From NCBI RefSeq assembly GCF_000425305.1, contig NZ_AUDE01000017.1, positions 1 to 64,000 on the forward strand: DNA of 64,000 bases, given 5' to 3'. This document shows positions 55,915-63,320 of the stretch, piece after piece. The notes beneath the pieces are model-generated. The model searched no databases. It was not told where the DNA came from and was given only the letters and a program-made list of their open reading frames with translations. The translations under genes were made by a program, and so were the position numbers. Source of the DNA: Psychroserpens burtonensis DSM 12212 (lineage in GTDB: Bacteria; Bacteroidota; Bacteroidia; Flavobacteriales; Flavobacteriaceae). Numbering within the stretch: the first letter of the stretch is position 1; every line of letters begins with the position of its first letter.

Positions 55915-55937
55915 ACCCATTCTAGTTTAGAATGGGT
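55915..55937 (-). terminator. Terminator of rplU-rpmA
   Basis: A 10-bp perfect stem (ACCCATTCTA and complement) with a 3-nt loop; read on the minus strand it is followed by TTTTTTG. A weaker hairpin (CTCACA ... TGTGAG, 55876-55899) nearby may serve the plus-strand gene. Confidence 0.8.
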
Positions 55938-55963
55938 CTTAAATATTTTGAGATAAAATTCGA

Positions 55964-56224
55964 TTAAGCTTCAAAAGGCTCAATAGAAATATAAGACTTA
56001 TTGTCTCTTTTCTTTGTGAATTTTACTAAACCATCTACTTTAGCATGTAAAGTGTGATCTTTTCCGCCATACACATTGTCACCAGGATGATGTGTATTAC
56101 CTCTTTGTCTCACGATAATATTTCCAGCTAATGCAGCTTGACCACCAAATATCTTAACACCTAAACGTTTTGATTCTGATTCTCTACCATTTTTAGAACT
56201 ACCTACTCCTTTTTTATGAGCCAT
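55964..56224 (-). CDS. rpmA: Ribosomal protein bL27
   Basis: 86 residues, starting [20 protein letters not shown] and containing [13 protein letters not shown], both diagnostic for bL27. The N-terminal cleavage extension known from Firmicutes is absent. It follows rplU by 26 bp in the usual order. Confidence 0.98.
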   Translation of the reverse strand: MAHKKGVGSSKNGRESESKRLGVKIFGGQAALAGNIIVRQRGNTHHPGDNVYGGKDHTLHAKVDGLVKFTKKRDNKSYISIEPFEA

Positions 56225-56250
56225 TGTCTTAAGGTTTTATTTGTTAGTAT

Positions 56251-56775
56251 TTAGCTTAAAGCAGCAATTAAATCAGCTTTCTTCATAGAAGAAAGACCTT
56301 CGATTCCTTTCGCTTTTGCCATTTCTTTTAACTCAGCAACAGTCATTTGGCTTAAATCTTGAGTGTTCTCTTCAACTTTCGCGGCTGGCTTAGCTTCTGC
56401 TTTTTTAGTTTCTTTTTTTGGAGCTGCTTTCTCAGCTTTCGCTGGACTAGATTTTTTAGCTCCTGAAGCAACAATGCTTTCAATTACGATTTCAGATAAA
56501 GATTGTCTGTGACCGTTTTTTACACGGTAACCCTTTCTTCTTTTCTTTTTGAAAACGATTACTTTGTCACCTTTAAGGTGCCTTAAGACTTTTACACCTA
56601 CTAGTGCTCCGTCTATAGCTGGGGCGCCTAAAGTAATATTGTCACCATCACCAATTAAAAGAACGTTATCGAAATCTACTTTCTTACCTTCTTCTGTTGC
56701 TAAACGGTTAACAAAAACTTTTTGGTCTTTTTCAACTTTAAATTGATGCCCTGCTATCTCTACAATTGCGTACAT
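56251..56775 (-). CDS. rplU: Ribosomal protein bL21 with C-terminal SAP/Rho-N-like extension
   Basis: 174 residues, against about 103 in most bacteria. Residues 1-104 are a normal bL21 (YAIVEIAGHQFKVEKDQ; FKKKRRKGYRVKNGHRQ). Then come a Lys/Ala/Pro-rich linker (about 105-140) and a compact helical end (about 142-174, MTVAELKEMAKAKGIEGLS, MKKADLIAALS) that resembles Rho N-terminal or SAP-type nucleic-acid-binding motifs. The extension is in frame with no sign of frameshift. A full promoter lies upstream. Confidence 0.95.
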   Translation of the reverse strand: MYAIVEIAGHQFKVEKDQKVFVNRLATEEGKKVDFDNVLLIGDGDNITLGAPAIDGALVGVKVLRHLKGDKVIVFKKKRRKGYRVKNGHRQSLSEIVIESIVASGAKKSSPAKAEKAAPKKETKKAEAKPAAKVEENTQDLSQMTVAELKEMAKAKGIEGLSSMKKADLIAALS

Positions 56776-56834
56776 AGCGTTTTTATTAATTATATTTTGT
56801 TAAAAATGTATGCTTTCCACTCAGAAAGCGGATG

Positions 56835-56866
56835 CAAATATACATTCTAATTCGTTAATTGACAAA
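56835..56866 (-). promoter_or_regulatory. Full promoter of rplU-rpmA
   Basis: On the minus strand a -33 TTTG (56863-56866), a 20-bp spacer and a -7 TATATTTG (56835-56842) match the consensus exactly. The leader is about 60 nt. A leader-binding site for L21 cannot be recognised. Confidence 0.75.
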
Positions 56867-57023
56867 CTATACATAAATTTTCAAGAAGATAATACGTTTT
56901 AACCTTGCTTTTCTAGTTTTGAAATCCAAAAAATAGTCTTCTAGCTTTCATTTTCAATCCTTTCCATTGCAATTTTATGATATATTTTGCATTAAAAACA
57001 ATAAAATAAGTCCTGCTATTTAC

Positions 57024-57031
57024 TATTTTTG
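57024..57031 (+). promoter_or_regulatory. -7 box upstream of the M16 peptidase pair
   Basis: TATTTTTG fits TAnnTTTG and lies about 94 bp before the first M16 gene. Together with the rplU promoter it accounts for the otherwise empty 350-bp gap between rplU and this gene. Confidence 0.45.
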
Positions 57032-57125
57032 TAGGATTCGTGTAACATTTTAACGAAATGAAACACTTGTATTGCATATTGAAAAAATTAACACAAAACC
57101 ATAATTAACTTAAAACAAACTCACA

Positions 57126-58460
57126 ATGAAAAACTACCTATTAATTTTAGCCTCTTTGATGCTAGTTGGCTTTTCTGCCAAGGCTCAGCAGGTTGAATTT
57201 GAAGAATTTGACTTAGATAACGGACTTCACGTTATTTTACACCAAGATAACACTGCTCCTGTAGTAACTGTTGGTGTGATGTATAATGTTGGAGGAAAAG
57301 ATTTAGGAGGAACAGCTGTCGCTCCTCGCACAGGTTTTGCTCACTTTTTTGAGCACCTCTTATTTGAAGGAACTAAAAATATAGACCGTGGAGAATGGTT
57401 TAAGATTGTATCTTCAAATGGCGGTAGTAATAATGCGAATACATCTCTTGATAGAACCTATTATTACGAAGTATTTCCATCTAATAATTTAGAGTTAGGT
57501 CTTTGGATGGAATCTGAACGCATGCTTCACCCAGTTATTGACCAAGTTGGCGTTGATACTCAAAACGAAGTTGTAAAAGAAGAAAAACGCTCGAGCTACG
57601 ACAACCAGCCTTATCGTCAGTTCCTATTTGCAATAAGTGAGAACTTATTTAAAGTTCATCCTTATAAAAATAAGAATATTGGTGAAATGGCAGATCTAGA
57701 TGCCTCTACTCTAGAAGAATTCAAACAATACTTTAAAGACTGGTATGGACCTAATAATGCAGCTTTAGTTGTTGCTGGTGATATTGACAAAAAAGAAGCT
57801 AAGAAATTAGTTGAAAAATATTTTAAAGATGTTGAGAGTAGACCAACACCAACTAGAAATTTCTCAAAAGAAGAACCAATTGATGAAACTATTAAGGCTA
57901 CGTTTTATGATCCAAACATACAAATACCAGCAATTATGGCTGGATATAGAACTCCAGGATTTAAAGAACGTGACTCTTATATTTTAAATATGGTTTCTGC
58001 TTATCTAAGTGATGGGAAAACATCTAAATTATTTAAGGAGTTAGTTGATGACAAGAAATTGGCACTTCAAACTGGAACACTATACGTAGAGCAAATGGAT
58101 GGTGGTATGTATATTCTTTATGGACTTCCATTAGGTGAAACAACTTTAGAAACCTTACTTACTGAAATTGATGAGGAAATCGTAAAAATGCAAAATGACT
58201 TAATTTCTGAAAATGATTTTCAAAAACTTCAGAATAAATTTGAAAACAGATACGTGAATTCTAATTCAAGTATTCAAGGTATCGCTGGATCTTTAGTGAC
58301 AAATTACATGTTATACGATGATATTAATCTTATCAATACTGAAATTGAGATCTATAGATCAATCACTAGACAGGAAATTCAAGATGTGGTAAAGAAATAC
58401 TTGAATCCTAACCAACGTGTTGAATTAGAATACTTACCAAAAGAAAACACGGACAACTAA
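57126..58460 (+). CDS. M16 zinc peptidase (catalytic partner)
   Basis: 444 residues with signal peptide (1-20, ending SAKAQ). The inverted zinc motif HFFEH (His73, Glu76, His77) lies in GFAHFFEHLLFEGT, and a downstream EVVKEEKR supplies the third ligand. Two M16 half-domains are visible (about 25-215 and 225-430). Such periplasmic peptidases degrade or process peptides. The next gene, 22 bp downstream, encodes a second M16 protein without the zinc motif, so the two probably form the known active/inactive heterodimer. Confidence 0.93.
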   Translation: MKNYLLILASLMLVGFSAKAQQVEFEEFDLDNGLHVILHQDNTAPVVTVGVMYNVGGKDLGGTAVAPRTGFAHFFEHLLFEGTKNIDRGEWFKIVSSNGGSNNANTSLDRTYYYEVFPSNNLELGLWMESERMLHPVIDQVGVDTQNEVVKEEKRSSYDNQPYRQFLFAISENLFKVHPYKNKNIGEMADLDASTLEEFKQYFKDWYGPNNAALVVAGDIDKKEAKKLVEKYFKDVESRPTPTRNFSKEEPIDETIKATFYDPNIQIPAIMAGYRTPGFKERDSYILNMVSAYLSDGKTSKLFKELVDDKKLALQTGTLYVEQMDGGMYILYGLPLGETTLETLLTEIDEEIVKMQNDLISENDFQKLQNKFENRYVNSNSSIQGIAGSLVTNYMLYDDINLINTEIEIYRSITRQEIQDVVKKYLNPNQRVELEYLPKENTDN

Positions 58461-58482
58461 AAAACAAATTAAAAACATACAC

Positions 58483-60558
58483 ATGAAATTAAAAATATCA
58501 GTAATAATAGTAGCATTTTTAATGTCGGTTGGTGCGTTTGCACAAGTTGATCGCTCTAAAATGCCAGAACCAGGTCCTGCTCCGAAAATTTCATTCGAGA
58601 AACCTGAAGAATTTACACTAAAAAACGGATTAACTGTTTTAGTTGTAGAAAACCATAAATTACCTAGAGTATCTTTCTCGTTAACTATTGATAATAAGCC
58701 GATGACTACTGGTGATAAAGCAGGAGTTGAGAGCTTAATTGGAAGTATGATGGGTAATGGTACCAAAAATATTTCTAAAGATGAGTTCAATGAAGAAGTA
58801 GATTTCTTAGGAGCGAATATCAACTTTAGTACTCGTGGTGCTTCTGCTAGCTCATTATCAAAATACTCAGATCGTATTTTAGAATTAATGGCAGATGCAG
58901 CAATCAACCCATTATTAATTGCAGAAGAGTTTGATAAAGAAAAAGCACAACTTATAGACGGTTTAAAGTCTAATGAAAAAAGCATAGATGCTATTGCTGG
59001 TAGAGTCGGTAGCGCTTTATCTTATGGAAAAAAGCATCCTTATGGCGAATTCACAACTGAAGAAACAGTAAAAAATGTTACGTTTGGTGACGCGGTAGCA
59101 TTTTATGAAACATACTTTAATCCAAACGACGCTTATTTAGTTGTTGTTGGTGATGTCAAGTATAAAGATGTTAAAAAGCAAATAGAAAAATATTTTTCTA
59201 AATGGGAAAAATCTGTAGGCGTAGAATATACTGTACCAAATGAAGCTCCCAATGCACAATACACTCAAATTAACTTTGTAGATATGCCCAATGCCGTACA
59301 ATCTAATATTTCAATAACGAATAATGTAGATTTACAAACAAAAGACGAAGACTATCATGCGGTATTAATTGCAAATAGAATTTTTGGAGGAGATTTTAGT
59401 AGTTACTTAAACATGAATCTTCGTGAAGCGAATGGGTATACTTATGGCGCACGTTCTAATGTAGGGACTGATAAATACGCAGCTCGATTTACAGCTGGAG
59501 CATCTGTTAGAAATATGGTAACAGATAGCGCTGTGGTTCAAACCTTAAAAGAAATGAATCGTATTAGAACAGAACCTGTAGAACAAGAAACACTTAAAAA
59601 TGTAAAAGCTGCATACGTTGGTCAATTTGTAATGGCGCTAGAAAGCCCTCAAACAATTGCCCGCTTCGCACTAAACATAAAGTTAAATGATCTTCCAGAT
59701 GATTTCTACAAAACGTTTTTACAAAAAATTAATGCAGTAACCGCAGATGATGTAACACGTGTAGCTAATAAATACATGAAACCTGAAAATGCTAGAATTA
59801 TAATTGTTGGTAAAGGTAGCGACGTATTAGAAAACCTTGAAAAAACAGGAATTCCAATAATGTATTTTGACAAGTATGCAAATTCAGTTGATAAACCCGT
59901 TTTTTCAAAACCAATCCCTTCAGGAGTAACAGCACAAACAGTAATTGATAACTACATCACAGCTATAGGAGGAAAAAGTAATTTAGAAAAAGTAAACTCG
60001 GTATTATCTAATGCAGATGTTACAATTGAAGGAGCTCCTTTCAAACCAAAAGCAATTATAAAAGTCATGGCTCCAAATAAAACGTCTATGGAAATGATGA
60101 TTGAAGGTATGGGTACTGTAATGAAACAAAAGTTTGATGGTGCTGCAGGATACAGTGAACAACAAGGAATGAAAATTCCAATGACTGAAAAAGAGCTTTC
60201 TAGCAAACAAGCTGAAAAGGGATTGTTTCCGGAAATTCATATGGCGGCGACCTCGCTAGAGTTAGAAGCTATCGTTCCTTTAAGTGGTGTCGATGCTTAC
60301 AAAATCAAAGTGACTAATGGTGGCGAAGTTTCACATAGATTCTACAATGTAGAAACTGGTTTACTAATGCGATCAGAATCTACCACAGAAGCGCAAGGTC
60401 AAAGTGTAACGACTATTGAAGATGTATCAAACTATAAAGAAGTAGATGGTGTGATGATGCCTTTTACTCAAAAAATTACTGCTGGTCCACAAATTATTAT
60501 ATTAAATTCTACTGATATTAAATTTAATGAAGGTGTAACAGAAGCAGATTTTAAGTAA
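58483..60558 (+). CDS. M16 peptidase-like partner fused to a LolA-like domain
   Basis: 691 residues with signal peptide (1-20, ending GAFAQ). Two M16 half-domains (about 35-245 and 255-465) lack the HxxEH motif: the corresponding region reads GVESLIGSMMGNGTKN. It is thus the non-catalytic partner of the upstream peptidase. Residues about 475-691 form an extra domain (TVIDNYITAIGGKSNLEKV; FDGAAGYSEQQG; VDAYKIKVTNGG) that resembles LolA/LolB-type lipoprotein-carrier folds. Its ligand is unknown; it could bind lipidated or hydrophobic peptides (inference). Confidence 0.9.
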   Translation: MKLKISVIIVAFLMSVGAFAQVDRSKMPEPGPAPKISFEKPEEFTLKNGLTVLVVENHKLPRVSFSLTIDNKPMTTGDKAGVESLIGSMMGNGTKNISKDEFNEEVDFLGANINFSTRGASASSLSKYSDRILELMADAAINPLLIAEEFDKEKAQLIDGLKSNEKSIDAIAGRVGSALSYGKKHPYGEFTTEETVKNVTFGDAVAFYETYFNPNDAYLVVVGDVKYKDVKKQIEKYFSKWEKSVGVEYTVPNEAPNAQYTQINFVDMPNAVQSNISITNNVDLQTKDEDYHAVLIANRIFGGDFSSYLNMNLREANGYTYGARSNVGTDKYAARFTAGASVRNMVTDSAVVQTLKEMNRIRTEPVEQETLKNVKAAYVGQFVMALESPQTIARFALNIKLNDLPDDFYKTFLQKINAVTADDVTRVANKYMKPENARIIIVGKGSDVLENLEKTGIPIMYFDKYANSVDKPVFSKPIPSGVTAQTVIDNYITAIGGKSNLEKVNSVLSNADVTIEGAPFKPKAIIKVMAPNKTSMEMMIEGMGTVMKQKFDGAAGYSEQQGMKIPMTEKELSSKQAEKGLFPEIHMAATSLELEAIVPLSGVDAYKIKVTNGGEVSHRFYNVETGLLMRSESTTEAQGQSVTTIEDVSNYKEVDGVMMPFTQKITAGPQIIILNSTDIKFNEGVTEADFK

Positions 60559-60583
60559 GCTTACTACATATTTTATTTAAAAA

Positions 60584-60616
60584 AATCCGGAGTAATTAAT
60601 ACTTCGGGTTTTTTTT
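60584..60616 (+). terminator. Terminator after the M16 pair
   Basis: A 10-bp stem with two G-U pairs (AATCCGGAGT against ACTTCGGGTT) and a 7-nt loop is followed by TTTTTT. It overlaps the last codons of the convergent EamA gene. Confidence 0.7.
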
Positions 60617-61492
60617 ATACCTTCCTTTGTTAGCCAAATAAACACCCAATAAGATAATCACACTAGCAACAATCTGCAAAGGCCCAAATGTTTCGCCATC
60701 CAATAAACCCCAAGCCAAAGCAACAACTGGCATCAAATAGGTTACCGAAGAGGCAAATACTGGTGTAGATATTTGAACCAGTGTATTAAATAAAACCTTG
60801 GCAAGTGCTGTTCCAAATAAAGACAAAACAATAACATATACCATTGACATTTCAAAATCTTTATGTGTAAATGTACTTTCAGAAAAGAAATCTGTAAACA
60901 GTAATACTATAATGGCAGGAATCATAATTGCAACATAATTACCTGTGGCAATACTCAAAGGTTTTACATTTTGAAGATACTTCTTTATAATGTTCACATT
61001 AAGGGCATACATAACTGTTGAAATAATTACGAAGCCTGCATATAAATAATTTTGATCTGGATTTAAATCTGCACCTTGAAAAATCAATATACTTGTACCA
61101 ATAAACCCAATAATAACGCCAAACAATTGGCGTCTTGAGAAACCAATTTTAAAAATTGCAAACCCTAGTAAAATAGCATTCAATGGGACCAATGAATTTA
61201 AAATTGAAGTAATCGCACTATCAATTTCGGTTTCTGCAATTGCAAATAAGAAGGCAGGTATAAATGAGCCTAGAAAACCTGAAATCACAACCCATTTCCA
61301 TTCGTTTTTTTTAATAGCTCTCAAGCTCTTTAACCCAACTGAAAACAAAAACAAACCAGAAATAATAGTTCGCAATGCACCTAATTGGTAAGGTGTTAGT
61401 CCCAATAAGGATTTTTTAATCAAAATAAACGAGCTTCCCCAAATTAGCGCTAATACAAACAGGAATACCCATTTTTTGGTCGTTTCTCTCAT
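60596..61492 (-). CDS. EamA/DMT family transporter
   Basis: 298 residues from the ATG at 61490-61492 (MRETTKKWVFLF). A frame 18 residues longer exists, but its extra N-terminus is not family-like. Ten membrane helices are arranged as two EamA halves (about 5-135 and 145-285), with LIWGSSFILIKK at the first helix. The family exports metabolites such as amino acids or nucleosides; the substrate is unknown. Confidence 0.92.
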   Translation of the reverse strand: MRETTKKWVFLFVLALIWGSSFILIKKSLLGLTPYQLGALRTIISGLFLFSVGLKSLRAIKKNEWKWVVISGFLGSFIPAFLFAIAETEIDSAITSILNSLVPLNAILLGFAIFKIGFSRRQLFGVIIGFIGTSILIFQGADLNPDQNYLYAGFVIISTVMYALNVNIIKKYLQNVKPLSIATGNYVAIMIPAIIVLLFTDFFSESTFTHKDFEMSMVYVIVLSLFGTALAKVLFNTLVQISTPVFASSVTYLMPVVALAWGLLDGETFGPLQIVASVIILLGVYLANKGRYKKNPKY

Positions 61493-61553
61493 AAGATTTC
61501 TTAAGTAATTCACAAATTTCGTTAATTTATATGCAAGGGACATCAATATTTAT

Positions 61554-61561
61554 TATGTTTG
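61554..61561 (+). promoter_or_regulatory. -7 box of the HMA lipoprotein gene
   Basis: TATGTTTG fits TAnnTTTG and lies 24 bp before the ATG at 61586. It falls within a longer upstream frame, so the shorter start is preferred. Confidence 0.5.
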
Positions 61562-61585
61562 TTTGAACAATTATTAAAAACTCTT

Positions 61586-62098
61586 ATGAAGACCTTGAAA
61601 AACATATTGGCTATTGCATTAATTTCAACATCACTAGTTGCCTGTAAAAGTGATAAAGAACCAGAAGTGAAAACTGTTGAAATTACTTCTGAAATCAATA
61701 CAAATGCAGCTAAAAAATTAAATCCCAATGCCACTTATGCCAAGGCAGAATTTGGTATTGAAGGTATGACTTGTGCAATGGGTTGCGCTAAGACTATTGA
61801 AAAGAAAATTGCTAAAATGGATGGTGTGAAATCTGCAAAAGTAGATTTTGAGAAAGAATTAGCAATGGTAGAGTACGACGAAGCTATGGTAACTCCAAAT
61901 ACATTGGAAGAAGCTGTTGCAAAAGCAGGAGATACTTACAAAGTAAAAAACATGCGTACCGTAAAAGATTTTTCTTCGGAAAAGCATGAATGCGAAGCAG
62001 ATTGCTCTAAAGCTTGCTGTACAGATAAAGCAAAAGACGCTAAAAAAATGGCTTGTGCAGACGATTGTAAAAAAGACTGTTGCGCTAAGAAAATCTAG
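61586..62098 (+). CDS. Lipoprotein with HMA metal-binding domain and Cys-rich tail
   Basis: 170 residues from the ATG at 61586, which gives a clean lipoprotein signal with Cys20 (SLVAC). An HMA-like domain (about 51-120) carries EGMTCAMGC, with Cys63 and Cys67 spaced C-x3-C instead of the usual C-x2-C. The last 40 residues hold eight cysteines in CEADCSKACC and CADDCKKDCC blocks. The likely role is copper or another soft-metal binding in the periplasm or at the outer membrane. No ATPase or regulator is adjacent. Confidence 0.88.
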   Translation: MKTLKNILAIALISTSLVACKSDKEPEVKTVEITSEINTNAAKKLNPNATYAKAEFGIEGMTCAMGCAKTIEKKIAKMDGVKSAKVDFEKELAMVEYDEAMVTPNTLEEAVAKAGDTYKVKNMRTVKDFSSEKHECEADCSKACCTDKAKDAKKMACADDCKKDCCAKKI

Positions 62099-62117
62099 TA
62101 AGTCTTCAAAATAATTA

Positions 62118-62169
62118 AAAACTACTCTTTGTACATTACGCTAGTCGAAATGATAAATAGAGTGGTTTT
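62118..62169. terminator. Terminator between HMA and CYTH genes
   Basis: An 11-bp stem with one G-U pair (AAAACTACTCT against AGAGTGGTTTT) closes a 30-nt loop and is followed by a T run. The long loop lowers confidence. It lies between convergent genes. Confidence 0.5.
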
Positions 62170-62640
62170 TTATACCCAATTTTTGAAAGGGTGCCGACTT
62201 AATTGAGAATTATAATAGCGTTTGTCACCTGTGACTTCTTGTCCGAGCCAATTTGGTTTCTCAAAAGTTTCTTCTTCGTGACTTAATTCAACTTCAGCAA
62301 TTATTAAACCTTGATTTTCTTCAGAAAACACATCCACTTCAAACACATGTTGTCTAATTTTAACCTCGTATCTGATTTTATCAATAAGACCTTTTTCACA
62401 CAATTTAAAAAGTGCTTCAGCATCTAATTTAGAGATTTCTTTCTCCCACTCAAAACGAGATAAACCATCGTTAGTTGATTTTCCTTTAACAGTTAGATAC
62501 CCTTTATCTCCTTTCAATCTCACTCTAACTGTTCGTTCAGGATTCGTATTTAAAAACCCCTGAATAATTCGTGTGTGTTTATGAGATTCTGTTTTAAAAT
62601 CTTCTGATTTGACTAAAAATTTACGTTCTATTTCTATCAT
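62170..62640 (-). CDS. CYTH domain protein (triphosphate tunnel metalloenzyme)
   Basis: 156 residues starting MIEIERKFLV, the ExExK motif (Glu3, Glu5, Lys7) that defines CYTH enzymes. Further charged strands, RTVRVRLKGDKGYLTVKG and FEWEKEI, line the expected tunnel. Bacterial members hydrolyse inorganic triphosphate or thiamine triphosphate; adenylate cyclase activity is less likely. Upstream, 31 bp away, is the DUF2238 gene in the same direction. Confidence 0.93.
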   Translation of the reverse strand: MIEIERKFLVKSEDFKTESHKHTRIIQGFLNTNPERTVRVRLKGDKGYLTVKGKSTNDGLSRFEWEKEISKLDAEALFKLCEKGLIDKIRYEVKIRQHVFEVDVFSEENQGLIIAEVELSHEEETFEKPNWLGQEVTGDKRYYNSQLSRHPFKNWV

Positions 62641-62671
62641 CTTTAGTTCCCCTAAAAACGGGAATCTCTTA

Positions 62672-63277
62672 TTAATTTAACTCGTGTTTGTTTATTTGTC
62701 TGATATGATATTTTCCGAAGAAAATCAAAGCTAAAATTGCACCAATCGTTGCATAAAACATATCAGATTGCGTATCCCAAATATACCCTTGAGTTCCTAA
62801 AAAAGAATCTCCCCCTTCACCTGTTAAAAGCGACACTACCCATTCTATAAACTCATAGGTCACACTTATTGCCATGGCAATACATACGACAACGAAATTG
62901 AGCCAACTATTAGACTGCACAACTTTTTTGCGAAATAATAATTCTCTTGTAATCATTGCCGGCACAAAACCTTGCGCAAAGTGACCTATCTTATCATAAT
63001 TATTTCTGGATTGATTAAAAGCCTCTTGAATCCAATCAAATAATGGGACTTCTGCATAAGTATAGTGACCACCTATAATAAGAATTGTACAATGGAGAAA
63101 AATAAGTACATATACAAAATTTGTAAATCTAAATTTTTTAAAGGTAATGACAAGAACCACGACACCGATTATAGCTGGTAAAACCTCTAAAAACCATGTA
63201 AAATAGTCGTAAGGATTTATAGCAGACCATACTAATAATAAAAAAGTAAATCCTAAAAGTGTTTGTATAAGTTTCAT
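62672..63277 (-). CDS. DUF2238 (YjdF-like) membrane protein
   Basis: 201 residues with about six membrane helices. Conserved polar residues typical of the family lie in HYTYAEVPLFDW, NYDKIGHFAQGFVPA, TYEFIEWVVSL and YIWDTQSDMFYATIG. Function is not established. It has a promoter box overlapping that of the divergent dinB and is probably co-transcribed with the CYTH gene. Confidence 0.9.
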   Translation of the reverse strand: MKLIQTLLGFTFLLLVWSAINPYDYFTWFLEVLPAIIGVVVLVITFKKFRFTNFVYVLIFLHCTILIIGGHYTYAEVPLFDWIQEAFNQSRNNYDKIGHFAQGFVPAMITRELLFRKKVVQSNSWLNFVVVCIAMAISVTYEFIEWVVSLLTGEGGDSFLGTQGYIWDTQSDMFYATIGAILALIFFGKYHIRQINKHELN

Positions 63278-63297
63278 AAATGAAGCGTCAATTAAAT

Positions 63298-63316
63298 CAA
63301 AGATATTATAAATTTG
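63298..63316. promoter_or_regulatory. Back-to-back promoter boxes, DUF2238 gene and dinB
   Basis: The minus-strand TATCTTTG (63298-63305) and plus-strand TAAATTTG (63309-63316) are only 3 bp apart. The plus box ends 4 bp before the dinB ATG, so dinB mRNA would be nearly leaderless. Polymerase binding on one side should exclude the other. No LexA-type box was recognised. Confidence 0.55.
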
Positions 63317-63320
63317 CTTT

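Noticed and set aside
61493-61546. Longer start for the EamA transporter
   Set aside because: The 18 extra residues are not part of the family and the inner ATG matches the usual N-terminus.
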